Assembly (NCBI GenBank): GCA_012064415.1
Contig: SSNU01000308.1
Span: 1 to 26,753, forward strand
Direction of reading: 5' to 3'
Origin: Gyrodactylus bullatarudis
Taxonomy: Eukaryota; Platyhelminthes; Monogenea; Gyrodactylidea; Gyrodactylidae
DNA: 26,753 nucleotides
Shown here: piece after piece, positions 26,108 through 26,753 of the stretch
Layout: each line of letters begins with the position of its first letter
Numbering within the stretch: the stretch's first letter is position 1
The notes under the pieces: model-generated
What the model saw: the letters and a program-made list of their open reading frames with translations, nothing else
Told to the model about the DNA's origin: nothing
Databases searched by the model: none
Position numbers and translations under genes: made by a program

Positions 26108-26753
26108 GTGAGTTAGAATGTTCGATATGAATTACGCGAAGAGAATTAAGACTAGAAGATAAACTTAGAATGGAAGCTAGACTCTGCTGCTAGAAGAATT
26201 CGCTGATTTCAATGGGGCAATTTATTTTTAAATATACAGTTTTAGTTTTTTTGGCTTCCGTGGCAGCAAAAAGTTTCAAAAACAAATTCCAGGTTCTACA
26301 AGTCATAGAATAATTTTCTTGGTATCATTTAAAGTAAAAAAAAGATTTCTCATCCGAGATTTACCATCTCTATTCTTATAAGAATAAATAATTATTCATG
26401 TATTCATCTATCGATCTTATCATACTGGGAAAACATTTCTAGCATCTTAAATCTTACAATGTAATAATAAACATATTTTTCTATTTTAAATGTTATTTAC
26501 AATTTTATCACAAATTTGTGATCAAATTCATGAGAATAAATAGTTTTTTTATAAATTTTTAAACCATTATAATTACAGTCAATCAGCAAAGGGTCTTCAC
26601 GTATAGTGGAATGAGAAATCGTCAAAGGAGTTTCATGTATAGTGGAATGTTTTGATGTATGCTTTGGTCTATAATGTAAATTTAGGCCCCTACACACACC
26701 CATGTAAAGTTTTACATTGAGACGTACAAATTTTTATGATAATTACTAATTAT
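26108..26753 (+). other. transporter intron, to the window edge
   Basis: No GFATS-type coding is found here, so the intron is at least 646 nt. It contains a direct repeat GTATAGTGGAATG (near 26601 and 26638) and otherwise AT-rich sequence. Confidence 0.5.

Noticed and set aside
1..26753. Bacterial operons, CRISPR arrays, ribosomal RNA
   Set aside because: Nothing of these kinds seen; spliced genes and element types show a eukaryotic nuclear genome.
1..26753. Ciliate origin, also known for introns of about 25 nt
   Set aside because: Transposase, transporter and retroelement frames end normally at TAA, TAG or TGA, and the SINE, Penelope-like and piggyBac set is animal-like. The stops in the 3' part of the large gene keep a little doubt.

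Overview
The window is AT-rich eukaryotic nuclear DNA, almost certainly from a small invertebrate animal. Three things point there: spliced genes with GT-AG introns, a nucleotide-sugar transporter of the SLC35A type, and a rich set of animal-type mobile elements (Penelope-like, Tc1-like, piggyBac, hAT, Mutator-like, non-LTR, a tRNA-derived SINE). Many introns are only 24-29 nt long (24, 25, 26, 28, 29, 29 nt, each confirmed by reading frame). In animals that is best known from dicyemid mesozoans, so a dicyemid or similarly reduced animal is my best guess; this is inference, not proof.

The backbone is one very large minus-strand gene. It starts at the ATG at 25063 and runs off the left edge of the window. 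I could phase 18 exons without conflict (25063 down to 2007) and see about eight more coding blocks to position 1. The N-terminus looks weakly like a PH domain. Six exons then carry collagen-like G-X-Y and GG-X glycine arrays. A beta-rich region with a VKNI...RYPI-type signature follows, then an alpha/beta region. The order resembles large glycine-rich proteins that I recall being labelled DUF7932 in other eukaryotes. The last third contains in-frame stops that I cannot splice out with GT-AG introns.

The large introns of this gene hold the mobile elements. From left to right these are: a hairpin MITE (187-335); a MITE with perfect 40-bp inverted repeats and a 6-bp duplication (2281-2461); a Penelope-like fragment (4777-5700); a broken transposase with two helix-turn-helix parts (6360-7044); a Mutator-type foldback element with a 9-bp duplication and a nested SINE (7046-8044); a second Penelope-type GIY-YIG remnant (8150-8449); a 1-kb inverted-repeat element (10042-11054); another Penelope copy (14259-14775); a short hAT-like element with an 8-bp duplication (16384-17113); a decayed Tc1-like element (17767-18831); a SINE-tail copy (19565-19626); a Penelope C-terminus (19790-20243); a MITE (21344-21539); a non-LTR reverse transcriptase remnant (22380-22820); and a piggyBac remnant (22880-23300).

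A Mutator-like transposase-derived gene (11810-13400, plus strand, one 28-nt intron) lies antisense inside intron 14. Its reading frame is intact and it keeps both zinc-binding motifs, but the catalytic acidic residues look degraded and CCAAT boxes lie upstream. It is a candidate domesticated gene.

At the right edge, an SLC35A-type Golgi nucleotide-sugar transporter (25331 onward, plus strand) is divergently arranged with the large gene. Only 267 bp separate the two start codons, so they probably share a promoter region.
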